DNA from: Muscardinus avellanarius
Lineage: Eukaryota; Chordata; Mammalia; Rodentia; Gliridae
Length of the DNA stretch: 64,000 nucleotides
Assembly (NCBI GenBank): GCA_963383645.1
Contig: OY726572.1
Coordinates: 22,164,792 to 22,228,791, forward strand
Direction: 5' to 3'
Shown here: piece after piece, positions 1 through 10,900 of the stretch
Position numbering within the stretch: the first letter of the stretch is position 1
How the letters are laid out: the number at the start of each line of letters is the position of its first letter
Notes under the pieces: model-generated
What the model was told of the DNA's origin: nothing
Databases searched by the model: none
Seen by the model: the letters and a program-made list of their open reading frames with translations, nothing else
Translations under genes and position numbers: made by a program

Positions 1-971
1 TTTTATTGCTTTTGTATAATATTTTATCACTTAGTACACAAAACATTAAAGTTGCCTTTTGGTTTTGAACTTTAATGGAATCATATAATTACATATTCTT
101 TCATTTGACGATATATTTGTGAGATTCATTCATATTGTAGCATGTTGGTATAGTTTATTGTTATACAGTATTTTATTTTATAATTACATCCTGATTTTTA
201 TCTCTGTCCTAGAGCTGATGGGCAGTTTGTTGTTGAGTTTAAAATTACATTTTAATTTTTCATTTTGGGACTGTTTCAAAGGATGCTGTTGCTATATACC
301 TGTTTATATATATAACCTTTGAGAATATTTATACATATCTTACTTGGGTTATTTTAAAAGTCAAATTGCTATGTCATAGTGTTCCCATATTCATCTTTAA
401 TAAATACTGGCCAGTAGTTTTCTAAAATGGTTATGTCAGTTAATTTCACCAACAGTGAATATGAGTTTCTAGGCATCTATATCCTTGCCACTATTTGCTA
501 TCGTCAGTTTAATTTTAACCATCCTGGTGGGCTATAGTATCTCATTGTAAATTTAAATTCCACTTGCTTAGTGACCAATTACATACTTTTTCATATATTT
601 ATTCCCTACTTTTATGAAGTTTTCCTTTAAGTTTGTCAACTTTTGACAAGTCTAAAACCTTGACCTTTCCAAGTTCATGAAAACAACCTTCTGTTTAGCC
701 CCCTTCCCTAAGTTATCTTCTAAAAATATTTTATTTTTCACCTGGATTTGGCTTCAGTGGACGGCATGAGGCAGGGGTCATGATTTATATTTTTCTGTAT
801 AAGGATCTCTAGTTGACCCAGCACCGTTTATTGAAAACAATTTCTTTTCTTTACTGCTGTGCAGAGCTGCCTCTGTCGTAGATTAAGTGTACATATGTGA
901 GGCTCCCTCTCTGCTCTCTTTATTCTTCTTCACTGGTTTATTTGTCTTTGAACCGATATCAGTATTTTATT
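1..971 (-). mobile_element. Old L1 3' end and ORF2 end, antisense
   Basis: Typical reversed L1 phrases appear in order, for example TGGAATCATATAATTAC, ACCATCCTGGTGGGC and GACCCAGCACCGTTTATTG (about 818). It is strongly diverged and a SINE interrupts it at 972. Confidence 0.65.
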
Positions 972-1156
972 TTTTGTTGTACTAGAGATTGAGCCCAGAG
1001 GCATTCTACCCCTGAGCTGTATCCCAGCCCTATTTTATTTTTCATTTTGAAACAGGATATCTCTGAGTTGCCGAGGCTAGCCTAGAACCTGTGATCCTCT
1101 TGTCTCAGCCTCCCAACTACTGGGATTACAGTCATGTGTGGGCCACTTTTCATGGC
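972..1156 (-). mobile_element. B1-dID SINE, older type
   Basis: Reversed ID part (GTACTAGAGATTGAGCCCAGAGGCATTCTACC), split by a short linker from the reversed B1 part (TCTCAGCCTCCCAACTACTGGG). The sequence CAGTATT flanks both ends (about 959 and 1157), a likely target duplication. Confidence 0.8.
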
Positions 1157-1254
1157 CAGTATTGGTATTTGAATGACTAAGATTCAGAATAATTTTTGAT
1201 CTTGTAAATCAAACTGCTACTAATTTTTATTGTGCTAGAATATGTAAAACATAA

Positions 1255-1715
1255 TCATAGAAGTTAATATAAAGATAAGATGGTAAGATTTGTAGGAGAA
1301 AACATAGAGACATCTTCATAATTCTTAGTAGGTAAAGATTTTTGAAAAAGGACACAAGGAGCATGAAACAGAAAAGGAAAATAAAAGTCCAAGTATGTGG
1401 AAATTACATAAATTTGACACTTTTAGAAATAAATTTGTAAGGCACAATCTGGGAGAAACTAATTACAATACCTATGTCTTACCAAAGACTTATTTCTAGC
1501 ATGCATACATACAAATGCCATCGCTTGAAGGGAAGATTACATTGAAAGGTACATTAAAGAACTTTCTAGAGTTATGTAAATGTTTTACGCCTTCATTTGG
1601 GTGGTAGTTAGGTGGGTGTGAAAGCTGTCAAACTATAAAAACTGAAACTTAAGGTCTGTACATGTTAGATCTATACACTTAAGTATATATAAGTTATATT
1701 TTAACAGCAAAACTA
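1255..1715 (+). mobile_element. Old L1 ORF2 end and 3'UTR fragment, sense
   Basis: TGTAGGAGAAAACATAGAG, then AGGACACAAGGAGCATG and CAATCTGGGAGAAAC are diverged forms of the last part of L1 ORF2. The later part ends in a short 3'UTR-like sequence (CTATACACTTAAG...). Confidence 0.6.
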
Positions 1716-1719
1716 AGAG

Positions 1720-1962
1720 GCTGGGTGTGGTGGCGCACGCTTGTAATCCCAGCATTTGGGAGGCTGAGGCGGGAGGATGGCTGTTCAAGGACAGCCTCAG
1801 CCACTTAGTGAAGCCCTTTGTAACTCAGTGAGACCCTGTTTCAAAATAAAGAAGAAAAAATAGGGCTGGGGGTGTAGCTCGGAGGTTAGAATACTCCTGG
1901 GTTAGAATACCTCAGAACCACACACACACACACCCCAAACAATAACAAAAACAAACAAACAA
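1720..1962 (+). mobile_element. B1-dID SINE, full length
   Basis: Starts GCTGGGTGTGGTGGCGCACG, passes through the A-rich linker AAAATAAAGAAGAAAAAATAG, then the ID part GGGGGTGTAGCTCGGAGG. The tail has become (CA)n and (CAAA)n. Confidence 0.88.
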
Positions 1963-2027
1963 AAATGAAGAGAATGAAGGATATTTGTGTGCTGCCAGTA
2001 TATAATATGGAATGTGAAGGGTTTTTT

Positions 2028-2440
2028 CTTGGTAGTGGGGATTGAACACAGTGGTGGCTTATCGCTGCGGTACACTTCCAGTCCTTTTTATTATTTATTA
2101 TTATTATTTTAAAATTTTTTAAATTTTTTATTTTTGTGGTGGTACTGGGGTTCCCGGAAGCCCTTCTACCTCCGGGCTACACTCCTAGACCTATTTTTAC
2201 ATTTTTATTTGGAAACAGGGTCTCCTAAGCCAGCGCGCGTGGCTGGCTTCGAACCTGTGCGATCCTCCTGTCTTTGCCTCCCAAGCGCGGGGATTACAAG
2301 GGTGCGCCACCACGCCCGGCTTTATTATTTATTTTGAACAGGATCTTACTGAGTTGCTAAGAGTCTTGCTAAGTTGCTGAGGCTGGCCTTGAACCTGTAA
2401 TCTTCCTTTCTCAGTCTTCCAAGTACTGGGGCTATGTGCC
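2028..2440 (-). mobile_element. B1-dID SINE split by a younger SINE
   Basis: The left piece is 2028-2085 (GGTAGTGGGGATTGAACACAG, ID half) and the right piece is 2321-2440 (GAACAGGATCTTACTGAG, B1 half). The sequence TTTATTATTTATT occurs on both sides of the inserted SINE, so the interruption is a target-primed insertion into the A-rich linker. Confidence 0.75.
2100..2320 (-). mobile_element. B1-dID SINE, young type without ID B box, nested
   Basis: Reads GGTGGTACTGGGGTTCCCGG, then CTACCTCCGGGCTACACTCC and ends CACCACGCCCGGC. CpG-rich and close to the other young copies in the window. It sits inside the SINE at 2028-2440. Confidence 0.88.
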
Positions 2441-2744
2441 AATGTACTGTTTCCAAGTTTCTTTTGCTGTCATTCTCTAGTATGAGAGCATGCTGAGACC
2501 TGCACGAAATAGAAATGAGCATTTTGTGCCTTCTTACAGCTGTTTACCAGACTCAAATTTTTTGGATGGATAAATTTGTTTTGTTTACTTTGTGCTTCCC
2601 TTTTTGTTTCATAATCTCTTAGTTGACCTTGGATAATAGCAAAGGCTCCAGATTGAACTCGTTGAGACATTTCTAAAAGCTGTTTGACTTAAATCGAAGT
2701 CTTCAAAATTATGTTATAATTATTTTATTGAACACAGTAATAAA

Positions 2745-3430
2745 TAGTTGAACTTAAAAACATGCATAACATAAAATTTATCATTTTAACCATATAGAGC
2801 AGTGGCATTAAAGATATTCAAATTAAGCTGGGTTTGGTGGTACACACTTGTAATTCCCAGTACCTGGGAGGCTGAGACAGGAGGACTGCAGGTTCATAGC
2901 CAGCTTCGGCTACTTAGTGAGGCCCTCTGCAACTTAGTGAGACTATTTCCAAATAAAGAATAAAAAATAGGGCCAGTGGTGTATCTCTGAGATAGAATGC
3001 CCTTCAGTTCAATCCCTAGTACTACCAAAAAAAAAAAAAAAATTCAGATTATTTTACAACCATCACTGCCATATCTCTCCAGAACATTTTCATTATCCTC
3101 AACTGAAATTCTTTATCCATCAAACACTAACTCCTTATATCTCCCTCCCCTTGACCCATGACAGCCACTATCCTACTCTTTGTCTCTAGGAACCTGGCTA
3201 CTCTAGGTCCCTTATATAAGTAGAATTGCAAGAGTTTGACTGTTTGTGACTACTTATTTCAGGTAGCATAATGTCCTCAAGGTTTATCCTTGTTGTAGTA
3301 TGTGTTAAAATTTCCTTCCTCTTTTTTAAGGCTGAATGATATTCCATTGTAGGTCTATAACACATTTTTTCTATCCATTCATCTATAGGTGGCTATTTTG
3401 CTATTTTACCTTTTGGCTATTATGAATGTT
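2745..3430 (-). mobile_element. Old L1 3' end, antisense, interrupted by a SINE
   Basis: ACATAAAATTTATCATTTTAACC, in two halves, flanks the SINE at 2827-3042; ACAACCATCACTGCC, AGCATAATGTCCTCAAGG and ATATTCCATTGTAGG follow in the order of a reversed L1M 3' end. Confidence 0.7.
2827..3042 (+). mobile_element. B1-dID SINE, full length
   Basis: Starts GCTGGGTTTGGTGGTACACA and ends CCCTAGTACTACC plus poly(A). ATTCAAATTA before it and ATTCAGATTA after it form a near-exact target duplication. Confidence 0.87.
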
Positions 3431-3694
3431 CTTATCAAAATTTCAAGAGAAGTTGGTCTTTTTTTTTTTTTTTTGGTTCTTGGCATTCCATTTACATTTA
3501 GAACTCTCAGGTTCCAAGCCAATGAGGGAGATCTGACATATTATGAATCTTTCAGCTCTTGAACATTGTATGTTTTGTGTATTTGTTTTCTTCATTTTCC
3601 CTTTATTACAGTGATAGCTTTCTGCATAAAGAACTTGTACATTGTTTGTGCCATTTATTTCTCTATATTGATCATTTAATGTTATTTTATTTTA

Positions 3695-3777
3695 TTGTTT
3701 TGAGGTGCTGGAACTCGAGCCCAGGACCCTGTGTACTCTAGGCAAACTCTTTACCACTGTGCTACATCCCCAGCCCT
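3695..3777 (-). mobile_element. ID-type SINE (tRNA-Ala-derived), solitary
   Basis: Reversed ID core: GGTGCTGGAACTCGAGCCCAGG ... CCACTGTGCTACATCCCCAGCC (each quoted part is separate). ATGTTATTTTA flanks it at 3679-3689 and 3782-3792. Confidence 0.75.
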
Positions 3778-3846
3778 TTTGATGTTATTTTAGATGGCAT
3801 TTTTGTGAAAGCTTTATTTCCTATTGGCATTCAGAAACACAGTTGA

Positions 3847-4218
3847 GGGCCGGGTGTGGTGGCGCACGTTTGTAATCCCAGGGCTTGGGAGGCTGAGGCA
3901 GGAGGATCATATAGGTTTGAAGCCAGCCTTGGCTACTTAGTGAGGCTCTCAGCAACTTAGTGAGACCCTGTTTCCAAATAAAGAATAAAAAATAGGTCAA
4001 GGGTGTAGCTCAGAGGTGGAATACCCCTGGGTTCCATCCCCAGACCCTCAATGAATAAACAAAGCCAACCTTGGCAATTTAGCAAGGCTCTCAGCAACCC
4101 ATGAGACCCTGTTTCCAAATAAGAAATAAAATCAGCCTGGGCATGTAGATTTGAGATTAAAAAACAAAACAAAAAACCTCTGGGTTCCATATGTAGTGGC
4201 AAAAAAAGTAAAATAGTC
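3847..4218 (+). mobile_element. Tandem pair of SINEs in one target duplication
   Basis: A full B1-dID SINE (3847-4062) is followed directly by a 5'-truncated second copy (4063-about 4206) that starts in the middle of the B1 part (GCCAACCTTGGCAATTTAGC). CAGAAACACAGTTGA (3832-3846) and CAGAAACACAATTGA (4219-4233) flank the pair as a whole; no duplication is seen between the two copies. Confidence 0.75.
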
Positions 4219-5006
4219 CAGAAACACAATTGATATTTTGTATGTTCGATGTCAAGCAACTTTGCTAAATGTACACATTAGTTCCAATAGCACATATAAA
4301 GTTTTGTGAGAACTTGCTATATGCATGTATTTTCTGTAGGTAATTGTGCCTTTCTTCTTCTTGTTGTCTTTACTCTCTTCCCCCTGCTCCTCTGTCCTGG
4401 CCAGGACCTCCCGCGTCATCCCCGGCTCGTTATCTCATAGGAAAAATTTAACTCTTTGTCATAGGTGCCATGTTGCTGTAGGTTGTTTTTAGATAGCCTT
4501 TATCACATTTAGGATATTTCTTTTCATTTTAGTTTACAGGAAACTTTTAAAACCATGCATGGATGTTTAATTTTATCACTTATTCTGCACTTAATGGGAA
4601 AGTCCTACTCATTTTCTCCATCATTCTGTTAACAGAGTGAATTGAATGCACATATTTAAAAAGAAGAAAGGTTGAAAATTAATGGGCTAAACATCTCTCT
4701 GAAAAGTTAAAGGATTTTCTCCCTCCTAGTTAACTGTAAAAAATAGTACTTGAGCCATCATTCCTACTGAAATCACATTGTGATGTAAGCCACACTTTTG
4801 TTATAGGAACACCTACCAACATTGAAAACACTCCATACATAAAGTAGAATTGAAATCTATCATTTATAAATGGAGATAGGATGTAGAAGCTGGGAATTAC
4901 AGCTGATACCACATGAACGGGCAAGCACATTTTCTTAAGTATTTTAATTTTATAATTTTTAAAACATTCTGGGATGAATCACTTATTTGGTATTTTGGAA
5001 CCCTAA

Positions 5007-5041
5007 TAATTCCTAGTATTGGAACCCAATGCTAGGAATTA
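5007..5041 (+). other. Perfect-looking short hairpin, 16 bp stem
   Basis: AATTCCTAGTATTGG (5008-5022), loop AAC, CCAATGCTAGGAATT (5026-5040), with one further T-A pair outside. One position is a T/G wobble. No function is assigned; the surrounding 4234-6278 shows no other repeat or gene. Confidence 0.7.
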
Positions 5042-6292
5042 AATACTTTATAGTAGGGTCTAGAAATAGTTTTTAGGCTTTAGAGATACATAGGACATAC
5101 TTGGTGTATTGGGAATATCATGTGTTATCAAGTAAATAGTCCCATACTTCTGGGGAACCACATGAAAAAAACACTTTAGTGCAATTTTCCTGCTTTCTGT
5201 TACCAATTTTAATTTATGCCTTTTCTTGGAGAAGAACCTAAGACTTCACCTTGTGGGATTGTATCTAGCCCACTTAACGGTCTATAGCCCCATCCAAGGC
5301 CGACTATTCCTTGAGTAAGGAGTTAGAATGTCTTTACATTTTGTAGATTATTTAGGAGGGTGTTTAGATCCCCTACAATTAGTCTTCTAGCATCTTTACT
5401 GCTGCATTTCAGCCTCGGAACTATGATGATTTTGAAACTGATTTAGTCTGAATGGAGTTATTGATGTTAGATTTAATTTAGGAAAAATAAATTCTCTAAT
5501 GAAAATGTGGTGAATATGAGCTGACAATTACTCACTGTAGTTTGTTACTTAAAAGTTATTTGCGAGGTAATTATTGGTTTTCAAGCCTGCATTATTTCAG
5601 TCACCTGTTATTTTAGCTTGCCAAAGCTGAACGCTTCCTTCTCAGCTGATGTGAAATATTGTTGGCCAAGCACAAACGTCATTATCAAGAAAACAGGAAG
5701 CTATGTAGGGGAACATGCCAAGTGGTAAATTAATAGCCAGGGCAAAGGAAATTGACGTAGACTCAGGAAAGGAACCCTGGATTCATCTACTTTGTTCTTT
5801 TTTGGTGGTTTAAAGAATAGAAATGGTCTAAATCATTATTTTTTTCAGACTGTATCAAATAATAGGTTTAGCTTTAAGCCAGAAAGGATATATTTTCTTT
5901 TGCATTGTCTCAAAAATGCTAATGTTTTAAAAGTTTTAGAATATTTCCATGTGTTTTTATTAATCCAGATTAATTCTTGACTGTCGCTAACATCCTATAA
6001 AGCATAGTGAATTTGCCAGCTTTCCCTTTTATAGTGAAGCCTTGGTAATTTGAATCATATCTCAGTAACTAGGAACGTACAATATTTAAAGAGGAGTCAA
6101 ATCTGAATTTACCTTTCACCATTTTTTAGAGTTTATGTAAAGGGTTGGTTAAATCAACCGATAGTGTCAGCCTTATAGATTCTTAGTAAGTAAATTACAA
6201 AGACTTTATTCTCTCTTTTGTGTCATTGATATACATGTAGACAATTCTCATTACTGGTAATTTTTATTAATATATATGTTGTAGAACCTCTT

Positions 6293-6541
6293 TTATATTT
6301 TTATTGGCACATTATGATTATACATCATAGTGAGATTCAAGTGATACATAAGTACACGAGATACACACATCACTCGGTGTACCCCTCCCTCTTCCACGGT
6401 GCTCCCTCCAGTACCCGTGACTGAGATGGGTGGTGGTACCGTCACGAATGGATGAAACCTTATTTGAACTGTCCTTCTCCTTAGGTCTTGTGTTTCTGTC
6501 CCCACTTCCCTCCCTCAGTTCCTTTCCATTATACTACTGAT
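6293..6541 (-). mobile_element. L1-type 3' end fragment, antisense, 5'-truncated insertion
   Basis: Starts with reversed tail TTTTTATTGGCACATTATG and ACATCATAGTGAGATTC, homologous in order to the 3' end at 63188. TTGTAGAACCTCTT at 6279-6292 and 6542-6555 is an exact 14-base target duplication. At 249 bp it is only the 3' end. Confidence 0.75.
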
Positions 6542-6635
6542 TTGTAGAACCTCTTGTTGAAATCTTTTACTTTATTTTATTATGGGTACTTAATAAAATG
6601 TCATGTGTTAAAGATGCATAATCAAAAATTTTCAT

Positions 6636-6836
6636 GCTGGGCATGGTGGCGCACGCTTGTAATCACAGTATTTGGGAGGCTGAGAACGGAAGATCGCAGT
6701 TTGCAGACAGCCTCAGCTACTTAGTGAGGCCCTTTGCAACTCAATGAGACCCTGTTTCAAAAAATAAAAAGACTAAAAAATAGGGCTGGGGGTTTAGCTC
6801 GGAGAAGCAATGCCCCGGGGTTCCATCCCCAGTACT

Positions 6837-6873
<37 letters not shown>
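6636..6873 (+). mobile_element. B1-dID SINE, full length, with 34-base poly(A)
   Basis: GCTGGGCATGGTGGCGCACG to CCATCCCCAGTACTGC, then a long uninterrupted A tail (6840-6873). A long pure A tail suggests a fairly recent copy. Confidence 0.9.
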
Positions 6874-6876
<3 letters not shown>

Positions 6877-7014
6877 CTAATTCTGGTGGTCTTTTTTTTT
6901 TTTTTTTAATTATTGAAAGATGATTTAGTGGGGGGTGATTAAGAAAATGGACTCTGGAGCCTGATTTCCCAGGTCTGGATTCAGCTCTTTCACTTATTAG
7001 CAAGTTATATATTA

Positions 7015-7201
7015 TTTTTGTGATACTAAAGATTGAACCCAGGGGCATTCTACTTCTGAGCTACACCCCAGCGCTATTTTATTGTTTACTTTGAAACAGG
7101 GTCTCACTAAGTTGCTGAGGGCCTTGTTAACTTGCCTGGGCTGGCTTTGAGCCTGTGATCCTCAAATCCTGGGATTACAGCTGTGCACCACCACACCCAG
7201 C
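7015..7201 (-). mobile_element. B1-dID SINE within a MIR
   Basis: Reversed ID half (GATTGAACCCAGGGGCATTC) and B1 half ending CACCACACCCAGCC. Confidence 0.87.
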
Positions 7202-7230
7202 CAGTTTCCCTCTTTTATAAAATGGAGGTG

Positions 7231-7461
7231 GCTGGGCATAGTGGCACATGCTTTGTAATCCTAGCTCTTGGAAGGCTAAGAAAGGAGAATCACAGGTTCA
7301 TAGCCAGCCTCAGCTACTTAGTGAGGCCCTCCACAAATTAGTGAGATGCTGTTTCCAAAAAAAAAAAAAAAAAAAAAGAGAATGAGAAATAGGGCTGAGG
7401 GTTTTAGTAGCTTGGGGGTAGAATGTCCTTGGGTTCAGTCCCCAGTACTGAAAAAAAAAAG
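7231..7461 (+). mobile_element. B1-dID SINE within a MIR
   Basis: Starts GCTGGGCATAGTGGCACATG and ends CAGTCCCCAGTACTG plus A10. The linker has grown to a run of about 21 As. Confidence 0.87.
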
Positions 7462-7463
7462 AG

Positions 7464-7503
7464 ATGATAATAGTGCCCATCTTATGATAATAGTGCCCAT
7501 CTT
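7464..7503 (+). repeat. 20 bp exact tandem duplication inside a MIR
   Basis: ATGATAATAGTGCCCATCTT occurs twice in direct succession (7464-7483, 7484-7503). The MIR consensus has this segment once. Confidence 0.9.
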
Positions 7504-8479
7504 AGAACATTGCTATGAGTTAACATTTTAATCTAAAGAATTTGCAGTAGTACCCACCACATAGTAAATGCCCAACAAATATTTGCTACTATCAGTATTG
7601 GGGAAACAGAGTAATTCTAGCTAATAACTTAAATTTTAAACTCTGGGTTGTATATATAGCTCTTCAAAGGGAGATTCTTTGACAAATAACCACCTTTTAC
7701 CTTTCTCAGAGGCAATGATGAGAACATCATTCCAATTCCAGGAACACAAGACTGAATAAGATTTGGGCATTTATTCAGCAAACCTTTATCCCCATCCACA
7801 GTGGTCAGAGTATCCACCTGTTGGACACCAGCTCTCAGTGCTGGAAATACAAGGGCAAGCGAAGATGCCAAGCCAAGGAGACCACAGTGTGGCCGGAGAA
7901 CCCTAGGAGTGGTTTCCAGTCCCAGGGCTTTCACAGAGTGCCTACGAGACCCTCTAGGCTTTAGTATCATCAGCTTTTGAGTTTAACTTGATTTTTAGTA
8001 TATGCTAAGATTTTATGAGTGCTGAGTGCTTAGCATTGTGCTAAGTGTTGTATTGGGCTTTTAAAAAATTATAAAAGTTATTGGCATCAAAAATATTATA
8101 ATCAGGTTGAGAAAACAAACCACAACTAGAAAAAATAAATAATAATACTAACAGTCATGTAGTTAAATGTCACATAAAAGACTAGGAGTGAGAGTATGCA
8201 AATGCTTTTCTGCTTAGCATTTTATCGTATCATTGGTGAGCTGCAATTTCTGTAATAAAGTACTAGAATAAACTACCTCCCTTGATGTTACCAAGAATTC
8301 CCACTTGACAGTTTCTACTTGAGTAATCTATAGAATGTGAATTTAACTTCCTTGGTTCTCCCACATGTTTAACTTTAAAATAGTGCCTTCCTAGTACATT
8401 GAGGTTGTTAAAATTTGTAGAAGGTAATATTTGCAGCACCATTTTGGTGTTTTTTAATGGATGTTTTAAAATTTTCTTC

Positions 8480-8912
8480 TGTGATACTAGGGGTGGAACC
8501 TAGGGGCATACTATCTCTGAGCTACACCCCCAGCCCTACTTCATTTTTATTTTTTTATTTTTTATTTTATTTTATTTTTTGCAGTACTAGGGATGGAACA
8601 CAGGGGCTTTCTATCTCTAGGCTATACTCTTTTATTTTATTTGGAAACAGGGTCTCACTAAGTTGCTGAGAACCTCACTAAGTAGCTGAGGCTGGCTTCG
8701 AACCTGTGTGATCCTCCTGTCTCAGCCTCCCAAGTACTGGGATTACAAGTGTGTAACACCATGCCTGGCTTACTTCATTTTTATTTTGAAACAGGGTTTC
8801 ACTAGGTTAGTGAGAGGCTCACTACTTGCTGGGGCTGTCCTTGAACCTGCGATCTTCCTGTCTCAGTCTCCCAAGTACTAGGATTACAAGCCTGCACCAC
8901 CATACCCGACTG
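8480..8912 (-). mobile_element. B1-dID SINE split by a younger SINE
   Basis: The ID half is at 8480-8536 (GATACTAGGGGTGGAACC) and the B1 half at 8788-8912 (GAAACAGGGTTTCACTAGG). They are separated by a SINE flanked by TACTTCATTTTTATTTT (8537-8553 and 8771-8787), an exact 17-base duplication in the linker. Confidence 0.85.
8554..8770 (-). mobile_element. B1-dID SINE, nested
   Basis: Reversed T-rich tail, GCAGTACTAGGGATGGAAC, B1 half ending ACACCATGCCTGGC. Inserted into the SINE at 8480-8912. Confidence 0.88.
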
Positions 8913-8919
8913 GATGTTT

Positions 8920-9043
8920 TTAATTTTGAAACAGCGTCTCACTACACTGTGGAGGGCATCACTAAGTTGGCGAGGCTGGATGTGAGCCTTTGAGCTTACT
9001 GTCTTAGCCTCCCAAGTACTAAGATTGTAAGCGCCCAGCTTGG
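8920..9043 (-). mobile_element. B1 half of a SINE, truncated
   Basis: TTTGAAACAGCGTCTCACTA to CCTCCCAAGTACTAAG and GCGCCCAGC; no ID half is present. Confidence 0.7.
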
Positions 9044-9099
9044 TTATCACCTTGCACTTCGTACCTTGATTTCCCTTTCCCCTAAGTTTGGCCTCTCCT

Positions 9100-9790
9100 G
9101 GTCATCCCTATTTAGCAATTTCATTTAATTCCATCTCCACCGTTGCCACCCCAGTCCCAGTGTCCCTCATCTTTCTCTATCTTACATGATGTCCAATCTG
9201 GTCTTCTTCCTATTTTTTATTTCTTACTCTCTCTTTAGACCCAGTGCTTTTTACAAAGCTTAGAGCTGATAATATGCTTCTCTTTAAAACTCTCATTTAT
9301 GCTCGGCATATAAGCCAAATTTCTTGCCACCACGTGCGAGGCCCTGTATTACCCACACAGTCCTTGCTTACCCCCGTCCTCATCTTCTGCTGTTTTCTCC
9401 CTCATACACGCTGTCCCGCCTCGTTGCCCAGGTAAGTAGGGATCCCTTCCCCAGAGTATGGAGCTGGGTCTCTGTCACGCCTCTGCACATGCTGTCCCTC
9501 TGCCTGGCGCGCTCTTTCCAGAACTTTGTGTGATTGGCCCCTCCGTGTTATTCCGGTTGGGATTTCTCCTCCTCTGGAGAGCTTCCTGAGTTTTCTATTG
9601 TAAAGTAGCCCCAGCTTAACTGCAAAACCCTCTGTTACTTTCTTCATAGCCGTCTTAGACCACCTTTCTGTATTTGTCTTATTTATTTTTACTTCTTCCC
9701 TTATTAGAATTAAATTATATAAGACTGTTGACCTTGTCTGTCTTGTCCACCCTGAATTGTCCGCTCCTAGAATAATACTCAATGTGTGTT
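9100..9790. mobile_element. Probable L2-type LINE 3' fragment
   Basis: A C/T-rich block with CACATGCTGTCCCTCTGCC, TGGCGCGCTCTTTCCAG and AGAGCTTCCTGAG in the order of the ancient mammalian L2 3' region. Diverged; orientation not assigned. Confidence 0.5.
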
Positions 9791-10290
9791 ATCTAAATGA
9801 AAAACAAACAGAAAAGCAAAACTGAAAAAAACCCCGACAACAATGGGGGAACCACTCACATGGAGAAATCGCTTCTGGTGCCCTGAACTTTGTCCTCACC
9901 ACGTGGAAGGCTGCTAAAACCAGTTAGGGACGCGGTAAGGGAGGAAGGGGACGCAGCAGGGCATAAAACACCTTCTCAGTCATGATCAAGCACAAATAAG
10001 TAATAGGTCAGTAGCAACTGTCTAGAAGCAGAGCAGTTTCACATCCAAGGAGTGACTTATTCAAACAAAGTAGGATCAGGTTAATTCTGAGGATTTTCTG
10101 AACTACTACATACTTCAGTCTTTAAGCTATGTAGATAGATAATTTGATCCTCAACCCCCTCCCCCCCCAATATGGCTTATGAATGGTATTTTCATTATTT
10201 AAAAAATGGTGGGTTGGATATTCTTAGTGCTGTTCGTAGGGTTATTGCTATCATTAGATCATCTTTTATGTTTTATTTATATATTACTTA

Positions 10291-10469
10291 TTTTGTGGTG
10301 CTGGGGATTGAACGCAGGGGCATTTTACCTTCAAGCCACACTCTTATCCCTATTCTGTTTTTTATATAGAAAAAAATGTCTAAGTTGCAGAGTCTGGCTT
10401 TGAACCTGCAGTTGTCCTGTCTGTGATCTAAAGTATTGGGATTACAGACCTGTGCCACCAAGCCTAGCT
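10291..10469 (-). mobile_element. B1-dID SINE, degraded
   Basis: GTGGTGCTGGGGATTGAACG to GTGCCACCAAGCCTAGC; several deletions in the linker. Confidence 0.8.
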
Positions 10470-10559
10470 ATGTTTTATATTTTATAATGCAAGAATTTGT
10501 GTTTCCCATAAATCTTTCCCAATAAATGCTGTGTTGTGGGCCATAAAACATTTTATTCT

Positions 10560-10900
10560 AGGCTGAGCACCCCTAATCCCCAAATTCAAAATGCTCCAAA
10601 ATTAAAAACTTTTTGAGTACCCTCATGATGCCCCTTGTGGAAAATTCTGCATCTAACCTCAGGTGACAGGTTTTAGTCAAAGCATTAGTACACCAAAAAT
10701 ACTGCATAAAATTAACCCTAACTCTAGGGGTTAATGAGCACATATAAAGCAAAATGATTTTTGTGTTTAGTTTTGGGTCCCATCCCCAATATATCTCTTT
10801 ATGTATATGCAGATATTCTAAAATATAAGAAAATCTGAAATCTGAAACACTTCAGGTCCCAGCCATTTTGAATACAGAATACTCAACTTGTATAAGGGAT
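10560..10900 (+). mobile_element. Ancient mammalian interspersed repeat, family not assigned
   Basis: GAGCACCCCTAATCCCC, AAATGCTCCAAAATTA, GGGTCCCATCCCCAATAT and ATACTCAACTTGTA appear in the order of a widespread old mammalian repeat that I recognise but cannot name with certainty. Confidence 0.5.

Larger units (their letters stand above)
6937..7600 (+). mobile_element. MIR element split by two SINEs
   Basis: The MIR pieces are 6937-7014 (ATGGACTCTGGAGCCTGATT ... TTATTAGCAAGTTAT), 7202-7230 (TTTATAAAATGGAGG) and 7462-7600 (ATTGCTATGAGTTAAC ... CACATAGTAAATGCCCAAC). Order and orientation match one MIR core, opened by SINEs at 7015 and 7231. Confidence 0.75.

Noticed and set aside
1861..1935. 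tRNA-like sequence with A and B boxes
   Set aside because: It is the ID (tRNA-Ala-derived) half of a SINE. The same holds for the other such hits; none folds as a functional tRNA gene in its context.
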